Assembly: GCA_017883385.1 (NCBI GenBank)
Contig: JADGNQ010000017.1
Coordinates: 1 to 62,853 of the forward strand
Length of the DNA stretch: 62,853 nt
Direction: 5' to 3'
Source: Candidatus Sulfotelmatobacter sp.
Lineage (GTDB): Bacteria > Acidobacteriota > Terriglobia > Terriglobales > Acidobacteriaceae
The number at the start of each line of letters is the position of its first letter. Position 1 is the stretch's first letter. This document shows, piece by piece, positions 25,473-33,352 of the stretch. The position numbers and the translations under genes were made by a program. The notes below the pieces were generated by a model. It had not been told where the DNA came from, ran no database searches, and saw only the letters and a program-made list of their open reading frames with translations.

Positions 25473-25903
25473 GGTCACTCGGTTGTTGAAGCACTCCTTT
25501 CGGATCAATGGTGTTTTGAGGATGCGCCCATAACTGCGCGCGTGAGAGCTGATCTCTGGGTTCATGGTGGCGTGGCACTGCCCTAATCCAGCCGTCGAAG
25601 CGGCGAAAGAATACAGCCCACGGCGTAAGCGGTTGCGGAAAAACGCACGATCCGTATCAGGCTATGCCTTCAGGCATAGCGTAAATGCTGGCGAATCAAT
25701 CACGCCTTCAGGCGCTGCGCAAGCGGAATGCGACTTCTTCCGCAGCATCGTAAGCCGTGGGAGAGCAGTGGGGAATGACCAAGCCCCGGAGGGGTGCAAG
25801 AAAAAGCTACGACAGAAACCGCCGAGGGACGCCACAATCTCTCAAGCGCACTCTCAAGCCGCGCGGTGTCGTGACGACCTAGTCCTCAACATCAGCGCTA
25901 GAG
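25473..25903. repeat. 430-base spacer with palindromic repeat (family A, copy 2)
   Basis: No gene is visible. It contains CCGTATCAG-GCTATGCC-TTCA-GGCATAGC-GTAAA (hairpin 25661-25680), preceded by TTGCGGAAAAAC, and a second small palindrome CGCCTTCAGGCG at about 25703. The spacer ends with CCCCGGAGGGGTGCAAG. The same blocks recur near 3260 and 51420-51640. Confidence 0.6.
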
Positions 25904-26296
25904 CTACTGCCGCAACCCCATCCAGTTTTCCGAAACAACCAGGGAATTCCCCGGGTTCTGCGGATCGTACTTCACCGACGTGTGCAGTCCGAGTCGGCAC
26001 GAGTGCAGATTAATCCAGTGGCGCAGGTAGGTGACATCCTGTGAACATTCATAGGACACCCCGGCCACGTCGTACTTGTAGATCAGCATGATAGCGGCGT
26101 GGTAGTTGCTGGCGGCGGCAAGTTCCTGCACATCAATCACAGTGCCGTCGGTAATGCGGCCCGTGCCCTCGAGCCATGCCCGGCGTTCGCGCTCGAGTTG
26201 GTCCGGTGTCTTCGGCTTGCGCCGCAAGACCGCGTAAGCGCCCAACAGAGCCATGCTTCCCGCAGCAACCAATCCATAAAGTCGAAGTGAATCCAT
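25904..26296 (-). CDS. Membrane-anchored hypothetical protein (DUF3592-like)
   Basis: About 130 residues from the internal ATG. One N-terminal membrane helix (RLYGLVAAGSMALLGAYAVL), a charged helix (PDQLERERRAWLEGTG), then a beta-rich part with DGTVIDVQEL, YKYDVAGVSYECSQDV, and YDPQNPGNSLV. The last motif (V-x-Y-D-P-x-N-P) is typical of DUF3592-like proteins. Function unknown. An earlier start would add 18 residues without known features. Confidence 0.6.
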   Translation of the reverse strand: MDSLRLYGLVAAGSMALLGAYAVLRRKPKTPDQLERERRAWLEGTGRITDGTVIDVQELAAASNYHAAIMLIYKYDVAGVSYECSQDVTYLRHWINLHSCRLGLHTSVKYDPQNPGNSLVVSENWMGLRQ

Positions 26297-26508
26297 ACTA
26301 GGGGTGGGTTTGAGATTGGGCGGAGTTCCGTCCGATTTCTCTATCAGCATAAGCCGAAAGCACGGCGCGTGGAAGTGGTCGAGAGGTTACGGAGGTGCCA
26401 AGGGCTGTGCAAATCTCTGAGGACAGGCTCGCCGATGCGTGAGGAGGCCTTGACTGTTCTAGAATCAGCCCGCTGGTATATTCGGCCGTGGTGCAAGCCA
26501 GGAGGCAG

Positions 26509-28665
26509 ATGAGATTCACTACGATTTCTGCTGCGGTTGTTCTTGCGGTCTCTATGGCCACGATGGCCGGAGCGGTTGACGGCGGGAAGGCGCGATCCTC
26601 GGAGAAAGTGGCCGACAAGACGAAGCGTCACGACTGGCCGGTGTATGGCGGTACGTCACAGAACAATCACTTCTCCAGCCTGGCGCAGATCAATCGCAAG
26701 AATGTCAATCAACTAGCGGTTGCGTGGACGTTTGACACCGAGGAACCCGGTGGGCTGCAGACGAGCCCGATCATAGTGGACGGGGTGCTCTACGGGCTAA
26801 CACCCTCGCAGAAGGTGTTCGCCCTGAACGCAGCGACAGGAAAGTTGTTGTGGAAGTTTGATTCCGAAATCAAGGGGACGCAACCGAATCGGGGGCTGGC
26901 TTACTGGTCCGACGAAAAGAGCGACCGCAGGATTCTCGTCGCGGTCATGAACTACGTCTACGCGCTCGACGCCGCAACCGGCAAGGCGATTGCGAGTTTC
27001 GGAAAAGATGGGCGCATCGATCTCCGCGAGGATCTGGGACGCGATCCGGCGGCGCAATCCATTTATATGACCAGCCCGGCGGTCATCTACAAGGATCTGA
27101 TGATCGTGGGCGGGCGCGAAGCCGAGACTCTCCCCGCCTCTCCGGGCGATGTGCGGGCCTATGACGTGCGCAGCGGAAAGCTGCGCTGGTCGTTTCACAC
27201 GATTCCGCATCCAGGTGAATTTGGCTATGACACGTGGCCGAAGGAGGCGTGGACGTCAAGTGGCGCCGCCAACAACTGGACGGGGATGACGGTCGATCAG
27301 GCTCGGGGCATCGTCTATGTTCCCACCGGCTCGGCCGCGTTTGATTTCTACGGAGCCGACCGCGTTGGCGACGATCTGTTCGCGAACTGTCTGATCGCGT
27401 TGAACGCCGAGACTGGCGAACGCATCTGGCACTTTCAGGCCGTGAAGCACGATCTTTGGGATCGGGATTTTCCCGCACCGCCTGTACTGTTGACGGTCGA
27501 GCGAGAGGGCAGGAAGGTTGACGCGGTGGCACAGACCACGAAGCAGGGCTTCGTATTTCTCTTCGACCGGACGAACGGGAAGCCGCTATTTCCCATCGAG
27601 TGCCAGAACTATCCGGCCAGTGACGTGCCCGGCGAAGTCGCCGCGCCACAGCAATGCCTGCCAGCGAAGCCGGCGCCGTTTGCTCGTCAACTGCTGACGG
27701 AGAATCTTCTCAGCGAGCGCACGCCGGAATCACATCAGTGGGCGCTGGAGAAGTTCCGGACCTTTCGCAGTGATGGACAATTTGTCCCCTTCAGCGTGGG
27801 GAAAGACACGGTTGTATTCCCCGGGTTCGACGGCGGGGCGGAGTGGGGAGGAGATGCCGCCGATCCGGAGACCGGGATTCTCTACGTCAACGCGAACGAT
27901 GTGGCATGGACGGGGGCGCTGGCGGAAAACACGGGAGAAGACAGCCCCAAGACTCTGTACATGAATCAGTGCGCGGTCTGCCACGGCGAAAAGATGGCGG
28001 GATCGCCGCCGGCGATTCCGTCGCTGGTGGGCATCGGAGCCCGGATGTCCGCGGCGGACGTCGCATCGACGATCAAGAACGGGAAGGGCCGAATGCCGGG
28101 CTTCGCGATTCCAGACGACGAACAGATGTACGGATTACTGTCTTATGTGATCAGCGGAGGCGCGAAGGAAGGGGGTAAAACGGGAAACGAGAGTAAGGAA
28201 CTGGCAAGCTCCCAGCCCTCGCCCCGGGCGATGAAATATCACTTCACCGGATATCACAAGTTCCTTGATCCCGACGGGTATCCCGCGGTCGCGCCGCCGT
28301 GGGGAACACTGAGCGCGATCAATCTGAACACGGGCGAGTATGTTTGGAAAATTCCGCTCGGTGAGTATCCGGAGTTGGCGGCAAAAGGACAGAAGAATAC
28401 GGGCACGGAGAATTATGGTGGACCGGTGGTTACAGCTGGAGGGCTCGTGTTCATAGGGGCGACGAACTTCGACAAGAAATTCCGGGCATTCGATAAGGCG
28501 ACCGGAGCTCTGCTCTGGGAGACCACACTGCCGTTTTCGGCGAACACAACTCCCGCTGTTTATGAAGTCGACGGACGGCAGTTTGTGGTGATTGCAGCAG
28601 GTGGGGGCAAGGATCCCAAGTCAAAATCGGGCGGGGTGTATACAGCGTTTGGGTTAAAGAAGTAG
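26509..28665 (+). CDS. PQQ-dependent dehydrogenase with inserted cytochrome c domain
   Basis: 718-residue periplasmic quinoprotein with a signal peptide (FTTISAAVVLAVSMATMAGA). Propeller blades carry tryptophan-docking-like motifs (LNAATGKLLWKFDSE, LNAETGERIWHFQAVKHD, FDKATGALLWETTLPF). A haem c domain is inserted before the last blade: CAVCH at about 488-492 and Met ligand in GRMPGF near 529. It should oxidise an alcohol, aldose or similar substrate and pass electrons to the haem. Substrate is unknown. AGGAGG precedes the ATG closely; a GTG seven codons upstream is an alternative. Confidence 0.9.
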   Translation: MRFTTISAAVVLAVSMATMAGAVDGGKARSSEKVADKTKRHDWPVYGGTSQNNHFSSLAQINRKNVNQLAVAWTFDTEEPGGLQTSPIIVDGVLYGLTPSQKVFALNAATGKLLWKFDSEIKGTQPNRGLAYWSDEKSDRRILVAVMNYVYALDAATGKAIASFGKDGRIDLREDLGRDPAAQSIYMTSPAVIYKDLMIVGGREAETLPASPGDVRAYDVRSGKLRWSFHTIPHPGEFGYDTWPKEAWTSSGAANNWTGMTVDQARGIVYVPTGSAAFDFYGADRVGDDLFANCLIALNAETGERIWHFQAVKHDLWDRDFPAPPVLLTVEREGRKVDAVAQTTKQGFVFLFDRTNGKPLFPIECQNYPASDVPGEVAAPQQCLPAKPAPFARQLLTENLLSERTPESHQWALEKFRTFRSDGQFVPFSVGKDTVVFPGFDGGAEWGGDAADPETGILYVNANDVAWTGALAENTGEDSPKTLYMNQCAVCHGEKMAGSPPAIPSLVGIGARMSAADVASTIKNGKGRMPGFAIPDDEQMYGLLSYVISGGAKEGGKTGNESKELASSQPSPRAMKYHFTGYHKFLDPDGYPAVAPPWGTLSAINLNTGEYVWKIPLGEYPELAAKGQKNTGTENYGGPVVTAGGLVFIGATNFDKKFRAFDKATGALLWETTLPFSANTTPAVYEVDGRQFVVIAAGGGKDPKSKSGGVYTAFGLKK

Positions 28666-28750
28666 ATTTCCTTCGTGATCCGGAGCCTGCCCTGAGCGAA
28701 GCCGAAGGGTGTCCTTAGTGGTTATCGCTTTTCGTCCGCACGACGCGGAC
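28666..28750. repeat. Mixed short repeats (CTTCGTGATCC, CCCTGAGCGAAGCCGAAGGG, TTAGTGGTTATCGC)
   Basis: The spacer contains CCTGCCCTGAGCGAAGCCGAAGGG, a variant of the CCCTGAGCCTGTCGAAGGGG repeat at 36808 and 43350. It also contains CCTTCGTG and GTCCTTAGTGGTTA, variants of the CCTTCGTGGTTA repeat at about 37052. Confidence 0.5.
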
Positions 28751-29200
28751 CTACTTGGTCTGACTACAGACGTTCTTGCTGACCAGATCGACAAACCCGC
28801 CTTCAGCTTCTTTTCCGAACTGGTCGTCGTGAGTGGCCTTCTTGCTGACCACAAAGCGTCCACTGCGGTCGCGGGAATAGAACCATTCGGTCGTCGGGGT
28901 GGCCACGCCAGTCGCACAGTTGAATCGGACCCGAGCGCGCATCTCGACGAAAGGTCCGCCTTGCGGAAGCTTTGCGGGTTCTTTGAACTCGACTCGAACC
29001 AAGGCGATGCGCTGATTGTTCTTGAGCACGCGCACCGAACTGACGGACACTTTGTCGCCAGCTTCGGACTGGCCAATGGCTCGCCAGCCTCCGGCAGCGA
29101 ACACCAGCACACTGACGGCCAGCACGGCCAGCACGACCGCGACAAGGATGAGGAGGGATTTCTTCAACGCTGAGCTTTTCCCAAGCGGGAATTGCAGCAC
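28751..29200 (-). CDS. Exported or membrane-anchored hypothetical protein (adhesin E-like?)
   Basis: 149 residues with a strong N-terminal hydrophobic segment (LLILVAVVLAVLAVSVLVFAA) and a beta-rich domain ending in a conserved-looking Cys (SKNVC). Two cysteines (RFNCATGV and SKNVC) could form a disulfide. The pattern resembles bacterial surface-adhesin E-type domains, but only faintly. It is transcribed away from ogt. Confidence 0.6.
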   Translation of the reverse strand: MLQFPLGKSSALKKSLLILVAVVLAVLAVSVLVFAAGGWRAIGQSEAGDKVSVSSVRVLKNNQRIALVRVEFKEPAKLPQGGPFVEMRARVRFNCATGVATPTTEWFYSRDRSGRFVVSKKATHDDQFGKEAEGGFVDLVSKNVCSQTK

Positions 29201-29330
29201 ACACTCTGGGGTAAAAAGGTGATTCTGTCAACCGGCCCGGCAGCAATTAGGCCATCCGCAAGTGAACGCCCATGCTATCGTAATGGGCGCGGCCGTCTGA
29301 TCGAGCTTGGGTCTCGACTGCGTGATTTCT

Positions 29331-29894
29331 ATGGAAGCGCTTCATTCCACGATGTTTATATCGCCTGTAGGGCCGCTGTTTCTGGCTGCCTCCAACCAGG
29401 GCCTGGTGGCGCTCGAGTTCGATGCGCGGCTGCCCGGACAGCAGACCATTCGTCCCAACCCGCGCGACTTGCGCGAAGAGAACAAGCGCGAGAGAAACAG
29501 AGCGGTTCGCTTCGAGGTTCGATTAGAGGAGTCTGCCGGTGTGATGCGTCCCTACGTCTGCGAATTGGAGGAATACTTCGCCGGCGAGCGGCGGGAGTTC
29601 ACCTTCGCGCTCGATCTGCGCGGGACTGACTTTCAACTGGCATGCTGGCGAGCGCTGGTCGCGATTCCGTATGGCGAAACTCGCACCTATGCCGACATTG
29701 CCCGCGTGGTCGGCCGGCCCCAGGGATTTCGCGCCGTCGGGATGGCGAACAACCGCAATCCCGTGGCGATTGTGGTCCCGTGCCATCGCGTGATCGCATC
29801 AGACGGAACGCTCTGCGGCTACGGCGGCGGCCTCGACATAAAACGCAAACTGCTCGAACTGGAAGGCGCACTGACAGGAACGCTGGCCGCATAG
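29331..29894 (+). CDS. ogt: Methylated-DNA-[protein]-cysteine S-methyltransferase
   Basis: Suicide repair of O6-methylguanine. The active-site motif IVVPCHRVIASDG holds the acceptor cysteine. Arginine-finger/helix-turn-helix segments AIPYGETRTYADIARVVGRP and RAVGMANNRNP are standard, and the C-terminus LCGYGGGLDIKRKLLELEG is complete. About 187 residues. The ATG is preferred over a TTG eight codons upstream. A charged 25-residue segment near residue 45-75 (REENKRERNRAVRFEVRL) is an extra relative to compact Ogt proteins. Confidence 0.93.
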   Translation: MEALHSTMFISPVGPLFLAASNQGLVALEFDARLPGQQTIRPNPRDLREENKRERNRAVRFEVRLEESAGVMRPYVCELEEYFAGERREFTFALDLRGTDFQLACWRALVAIPYGETRTYADIARVVGRPQGFRAVGMANNRNPVAIVVPCHRVIASDGTLCGYGGGLDIKRKLLELEGALTGTLAA

Positions 29895-30019
29895 GAATTG
29901 TTGATTTCTGATTATTGATAGAAGACAACGGAGGATTGCAGATTGTAGATTGCACCCCGCGCCTTTGTTTTCAAATCTGAAATCTGCAATCTCAAATCTA
30001 AAATCGCATTGCGCTCTCT
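29895..30019. repeat. Spacer of ATTGCAGATTGTAGATTG / AAATCTGAAATCTGCAATC word repeats
   Basis: Two nearly inverted runs of ATCTG/CAGAT words flank a short GC-rich core (CACCCCGCGCC). The same word repeat occurs at 17611-17687. No gene is visible. Confidence 0.55.
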
Positions 30020-31342
30020 TTGACTTCTCTCGCCAAATCCTCCACGCTCAAGAAGGCTGGCCTCTTCTATCTCGTCTTCGTGATGTTCTCCTACACGACG
30101 GGCGGCCCCTTCGGACTCGAAGACATGGTCGCGACCTCCGGGCCGGGGATGACGCTCGTCTATCTGCTGGTGCTGCCGTTCTTCTGGTGCATCCCCGTGT
30201 CGCTGGTTTCGGCGGAACTGACCACCGCGATGCCCGTGGAAGGCGGCTTCTATCGTTGGACACGCGCCGCATTTGGCGACTTCTGGGGATTTCTCGCGGG
30301 CTGGTGGAACTGGTCAGCATCGTTCTTGCTGGGCGGCGCGTACGCCGTGCTGTTCACCGATTACCTCGTCTACTACTTCCCGAAGATGACGTGGTGGGAG
30401 CACTACCTCATCTCGGTGGCGTTGATCGCGGTGCTGACCTGGATCAACGTGCGCGGTATTGAGATGGTGGGCCAGGTCGCCACCGCGCTGGAGATTTTCA
30501 TTTTTGTGCCCGTGATGACCATGATCGTCATCGCGCTGCTGCACTGGCACCACAATCCGTTCACGCCATGGGTGCCTCCGCACCAGGCAACGTTCAAAGT
30601 GTTCGGCGTGGGTTTGGCGCTCGGGCTATGGCTTTACTCAGGATACGAACAGCTTTCAACGGTGGCCGAAGAAGTTGAGGACCCGCAGCGGGCGTATCCC
30701 CGGGCCCTCGCGCTGGTGGTGCCGCTGTCGATTGCAGCGTATTTTCTGCCGACGTTGGCGGGGCTGGCGTCGGCGGGCAACTGGGAGAAATGGCATACCG
30801 GATTTTTCTCAGACGCGGCCCGCATGATCGGCGGCCCGTGGCTTGGAACTTGGATGACGCTGGCGGCCATGGTCGGCAACATCGCTCTGCTGAACAGCAC
30901 CGTGCTCACGACAACGCGCATGCCCTTCGCCATGGCCGAAGATGGATATCTGCCGGAAGCGTTGACCCGCAAACACTCGCGCTACGGGACGCCCTGGCTG
31001 GCGATCGTGGTGTCGGCCGTGATCTATGGACTGCTCGCCTGGCAGAGTTTGGCGGAACTGATCTCGGTTTATATCTGGCTGCGGTCAGCCACGACGGTGC
31101 TGACCGTGCTCTCGGCATGGAAGCTGCGCCGCACGCAGCCGGATCTGAAACGCTCGTTCACAATCCCCGGCGGCCGCGCCGGATTACTCTACGTCGTGGG
31201 TGCGCCGGTCGTAATGGCTCTGGTGGCGCTCCTGGGCAGCGACCGGTTCGGCATGATCGGCGGCGCGGTTGCGATTGTGGTGGGACCGCTGGTCTATGCG
31301 ATGGTCCGACGCCGACATTCGGCCAGCACAGGCGCGAAGTAG
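30020..31342 (+). CDS. APC family amino acid permease
   Basis: 440-residue inner-membrane transporter with about 12 helices. The APC start motif FSYTTGGPFGLEDMVATSGPG, the PVEGGFYRWTRAAFG segment and EEVEDPQRAYPRALAL match amino acid/polyamine permeases. Start is TTG with little ribosome-binding signal; the next possible Met (in VMFSYTTGG) would cut into helix 1. It is 125 bases downstream of ogt and separate in function. Substrate unknown; the FAD oxidoreductase at 32 kb of the PuuB/OrdL type could work on related amines, but this is only proximity. Confidence 0.88.
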   Translation: MTSLAKSSTLKKAGLFYLVFVMFSYTTGGPFGLEDMVATSGPGMTLVYLLVLPFFWCIPVSLVSAELTTAMPVEGGFYRWTRAAFGDFWGFLAGWWNWSASFLLGGAYAVLFTDYLVYYFPKMTWWEHYLISVALIAVLTWINVRGIEMVGQVATALEIFIFVPVMTMIVIALLHWHHNPFTPWVPPHQATFKVFGVGLALGLWLYSGYEQLSTVAEEVEDPQRAYPRALALVVPLSIAAYFLPTLAGLASAGNWEKWHTGFFSDAARMIGGPWLGTWMTLAAMVGNIALLNSTVLTTTRMPFAMAEDGYLPEALTRKHSRYGTPWLAIVVSAVIYGLLAWQSLAELISVYIWLRSATTVLTVLSAWKLRRTQPDLKRSFTIPGGRAGLLYVVGAPVVMALVALLGSDRFGMIGGAVAIVVGPLVYAMVRRRHSASTGAK

Positions 31343-31356
31343 TTCGCGAAAACACC

Positions 31357-31425
31357 CATGTGGGGACAGCCGCCCTCGGCTGTCCGGTCGAGCAAAGCTC
31401 GACAGCCCTGGCGGGCTGAACCATC
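31357..31425. repeat. Palindromic repeat (family B) directly after the permease gene
   Basis: ATGTGGGGACAGCC with perfect hairpin GGACAGCCG-CCCT-CGGCTGTCC (31364-31385), then a second hairpin CGAGC-AAA-GCTCG. It ends at the broken PIN-domain gene. Confidence 0.7.
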
Positions 31426-31483
31426 ACCGGCTCCCAGCAATGTCGCACAAAAATCGCGCTGGATATACATGCAGGTCCTCTGT

Positions 31484-31678
31484 CCGTCGAAGGTTCCCAT
31501 CGAAATTTCCACGCATGAAGCGGCGCTGACGATCGCCGAGAACTACGGCTACGAAATCTACGACGCCCTGATTGTCGCGGCTGCTTTGGAGGCTGGCTGC
31601 GCGACGCTCTGTTCGGAGGACCTGCAGCACGGGCAACTCATCGACGGCAAGCTGACTATTCGAAACCCGTTTAGATGA
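31484..31678 (+). pseudogene. C-terminal remnant of a PIN-domain (VapC-type) toxin
   Basis: The frame KVPIEISTHEAALTIAENYG, then YEIYDALIVAAALEAGC and LCSEDLQHGQLIDGKLTIRNPF, matches the last third of VapC-like PIN nucleases, keeping the third and fourth acidic residues (Asp in YDAL, Asp in SEDL). The N-terminal part with DTN and the second acidic residue is absent; upstream is a family B repeat and the permease end. No antitoxin gene is near. It is almost certainly non-functional. Confidence 0.75.
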
Positions 31679-31689
31679 CTTTCTGAGAC

Positions 31690-31748
31690 TTGTCATCCTG
31701 AGGTCCGCGTTCTTCGCGGACCGAAGGACCTGTGCAATCTGCGGGGAA
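31690..31748. repeat. Inverted repeat family GTCATCCTGAGG...CGAAGGACC
   Basis: Hairpin GGTCCGCG-TTCTT-CGCGGACC (31702-31722) between TGTCATCCTGA and CGAAGGACC. A reversed partial copy (AGGTCCTTCGCTCGGCTCAGAATG) follows from 31755 and forms the 3' end of the small ORF beside it. Related copies are at about 36860 and 40850-40970. Confidence 0.6.
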
Positions 31749-31919
31749 CTACATTAGGTCCTTCGCTCGGCTCAGAATGCGAAAGCGTTCCGCCAGCGCG
31801 AAAAAGGCTTTCTCCTTTTCCTTCTGAGCTTCGAGGACCTGCCCGACCAGTTCGACCAGCACGCGATTGTCGCTGGCACCATTCTCCACCGTTATGGTGC
31901 ATTCCTGTGCAGGATCCAT
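31749..31919 (-). CDS. Small 56-residue helical protein coupled to the FAD oxidoreductase gene
   Basis: ATG lies immediately after the TGA of the FAD gene (TGAATG), so it would be translated by re-initiation. The sequence begins MDPAQECTITVENGAS and continues with a long predicted helix VLVELVGQVLEAQKEKEK followed by AFFALAERFRILSRAKDLM. Its last eight codons are encoded by a copy of the CGAAGGACC repeat. Not recognised; the amphipathic helix and coupling favour a real gene. Too short to be sure. Confidence 0.5.
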   Translation of the reverse strand: MDPAQECTITVENGASDNRVLVELVGQVLEAQKEKEKAFFALAERFRILSRAKDLM

Positions 31920-33218
31920 TCAGCTCACCCAATCCAGAAACTTGTACCACGCCCCCGCAAACGGCAGGAACCACGGCCTCCCGTTGTACAGTCCGAGCGG
32001 AGCGCCGGGAAACTTGATCCCCACGAACGGATTCTCCGGCTTATCCCCAGCCATGAGTTCCGCAATCTTCTGGCCTTGATATGTCGCCATCGCAACGCCA
32101 TGCCCGGCATATCCGACGGCGTAGTACATGCCGTCCATCTGGCCCGCGTGCGGCATGATGTCGAAAGCGAAGTCGAGTGTGCCTCCCCAGACGTAGTCGA
32201 TCTTGGCGTCACTCAGTTGCGGGTAGACGTCGATCATGCCGCGGCGCAGAATTTCGGCGCTCCGGCGGACGGTCTGATCGGTTCCCGGGAAGAACGCGGC
32301 GCGGCCACCGAACAGCATACGGCGGTCGGGGGTTAGCCGGTAGTAGTAGAGATAGTTTTTCGAGTCGTAGATCATGCGGTTGCGCGGACTCAGTTCGCGC
32401 GCCAGCTTTTCCGGCAGGACCTCCGTCGTGATGATGAACGACCCGATGGGGATGAGTTTCTTCTGCAAGGCTGGAGTTGCGTGCCCAGTGTACCCGCTGG
32501 TACCGACGAAGACTTCGTGCGCCCATAGCGGGCCGCGGGAGGTGGCGATCTTCCACCCGAGCTCTCCGCCGCGAGATTCGCGCTGAATGGCCTCGACGCG
32601 AGTGTGCTCGAAGATCTCCGCCCCGGATTTCATCGCGGCGCCGGCGAGTCCAGCGACGTAGCGCGCGGGATTCGCTCCCGCGCTGACTTCATCGACCATC
32701 CCGCCGTAATAAATGGTGGATCCGATTTCGGAACTCAACTGATCCTTCTGCACTACACGCAGCGTGTGATTGAACTCGCGGGCGATGACTTCGGCCTGGC
32801 GGGCGTAGTCGTCGAAGTGCTTCTGCTTGCAGGCGACCTCGAGATGCCCGCAGCGAACGAAGTCACAGTCGATCTTTTCTTCGCGTACGATCTGTTCGAC
32901 GCAATCCATCGAGGCCAGCGAGGCGGCGTACATGCGCTGCGTGAGTTCGCGTCCATACATCGAGATGAGCTTGTTCACGCCCAGCTTCATGCCGGTGAGG
33001 ACCATGCCTCCATTACGAGAACTTGCTCCCCAGCCGATGCTTTCGGATTCCAGCACGGCGACTTTCGCGCCGCGCTGGCCGAGCGTGCGCGCCGCGGAGA
33101 GTCCGGTGAAACCCGCCCCGATCACGGCTACGTCGACTACTTCCGGCAACGGACGGGGAGCGCCAGCGCCGGGGAATTCAGTGGTCGTGAGCCAGTAGTT
33201 ATGTTCTTGCAATGGCAT
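31920..33218 (-). CDS. FAD-dependent oxidoreductase, gamma-glutamylputrescine oxidase-like (DAO family)
   Basis: 432 residues. The N-terminal FAD site is VDVAVIGAGFTGLSAARTLGQRGAKVAVLE, followed by SIGWGASSRNGGMV, the active-site region of the PuuB/OrdL group. The C-terminal part has VWGGTLDFAFDIMPHAG and GYAGHGVAMATYQGQKIAE. It oxidises an amino group or related substrate to an imine with H2O2. The exact substrate is not determined. It is divergent from the receiver-TonB gene. Confidence 0.86.
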   Translation of the reverse strand: MPLQEHNYWLTTTEFPGAGAPRPLPEVVDVAVIGAGFTGLSAARTLGQRGAKVAVLESESIGWGASSRNGGMVLTGMKLGVNKLISMYGRELTQRMYAASLASMDCVEQIVREEKIDCDFVRCGHLEVACKQKHFDDYARQAEVIAREFNHTLRVVQKDQLSSEIGSTIYYGGMVDEVSAGANPARYVAGLAGAAMKSGAEIFEHTRVEAIQRESRGGELGWKIATSRGPLWAHEVFVGTSGYTGHATPALQKKLIPIGSFIITTEVLPEKLARELSPRNRMIYDSKNYLYYYRLTPDRRMLFGGRAAFFPGTDQTVRRSAEILRRGMIDVYPQLSDAKIDYVWGGTLDFAFDIMPHAGQMDGMYYAVGYAGHGVAMATYQGQKIAELMAGDKPENPFVGIKFPGAPLGLYNGRPWFLPFAGAWYKFLDWVS

Positions 33219-33352
33219 AGGTCTAGGAGCGACCGAGCATTTTAGCGTAGCCGCGCGCGGCGGTACATGTACTCGCGGTCATGGTGGAGTGCCTTTGCGG
33301 CCACCTCGGTAATCTTGCTGCGGTTACCCGGCCCCCCTAGTCTGAAAGAAGC

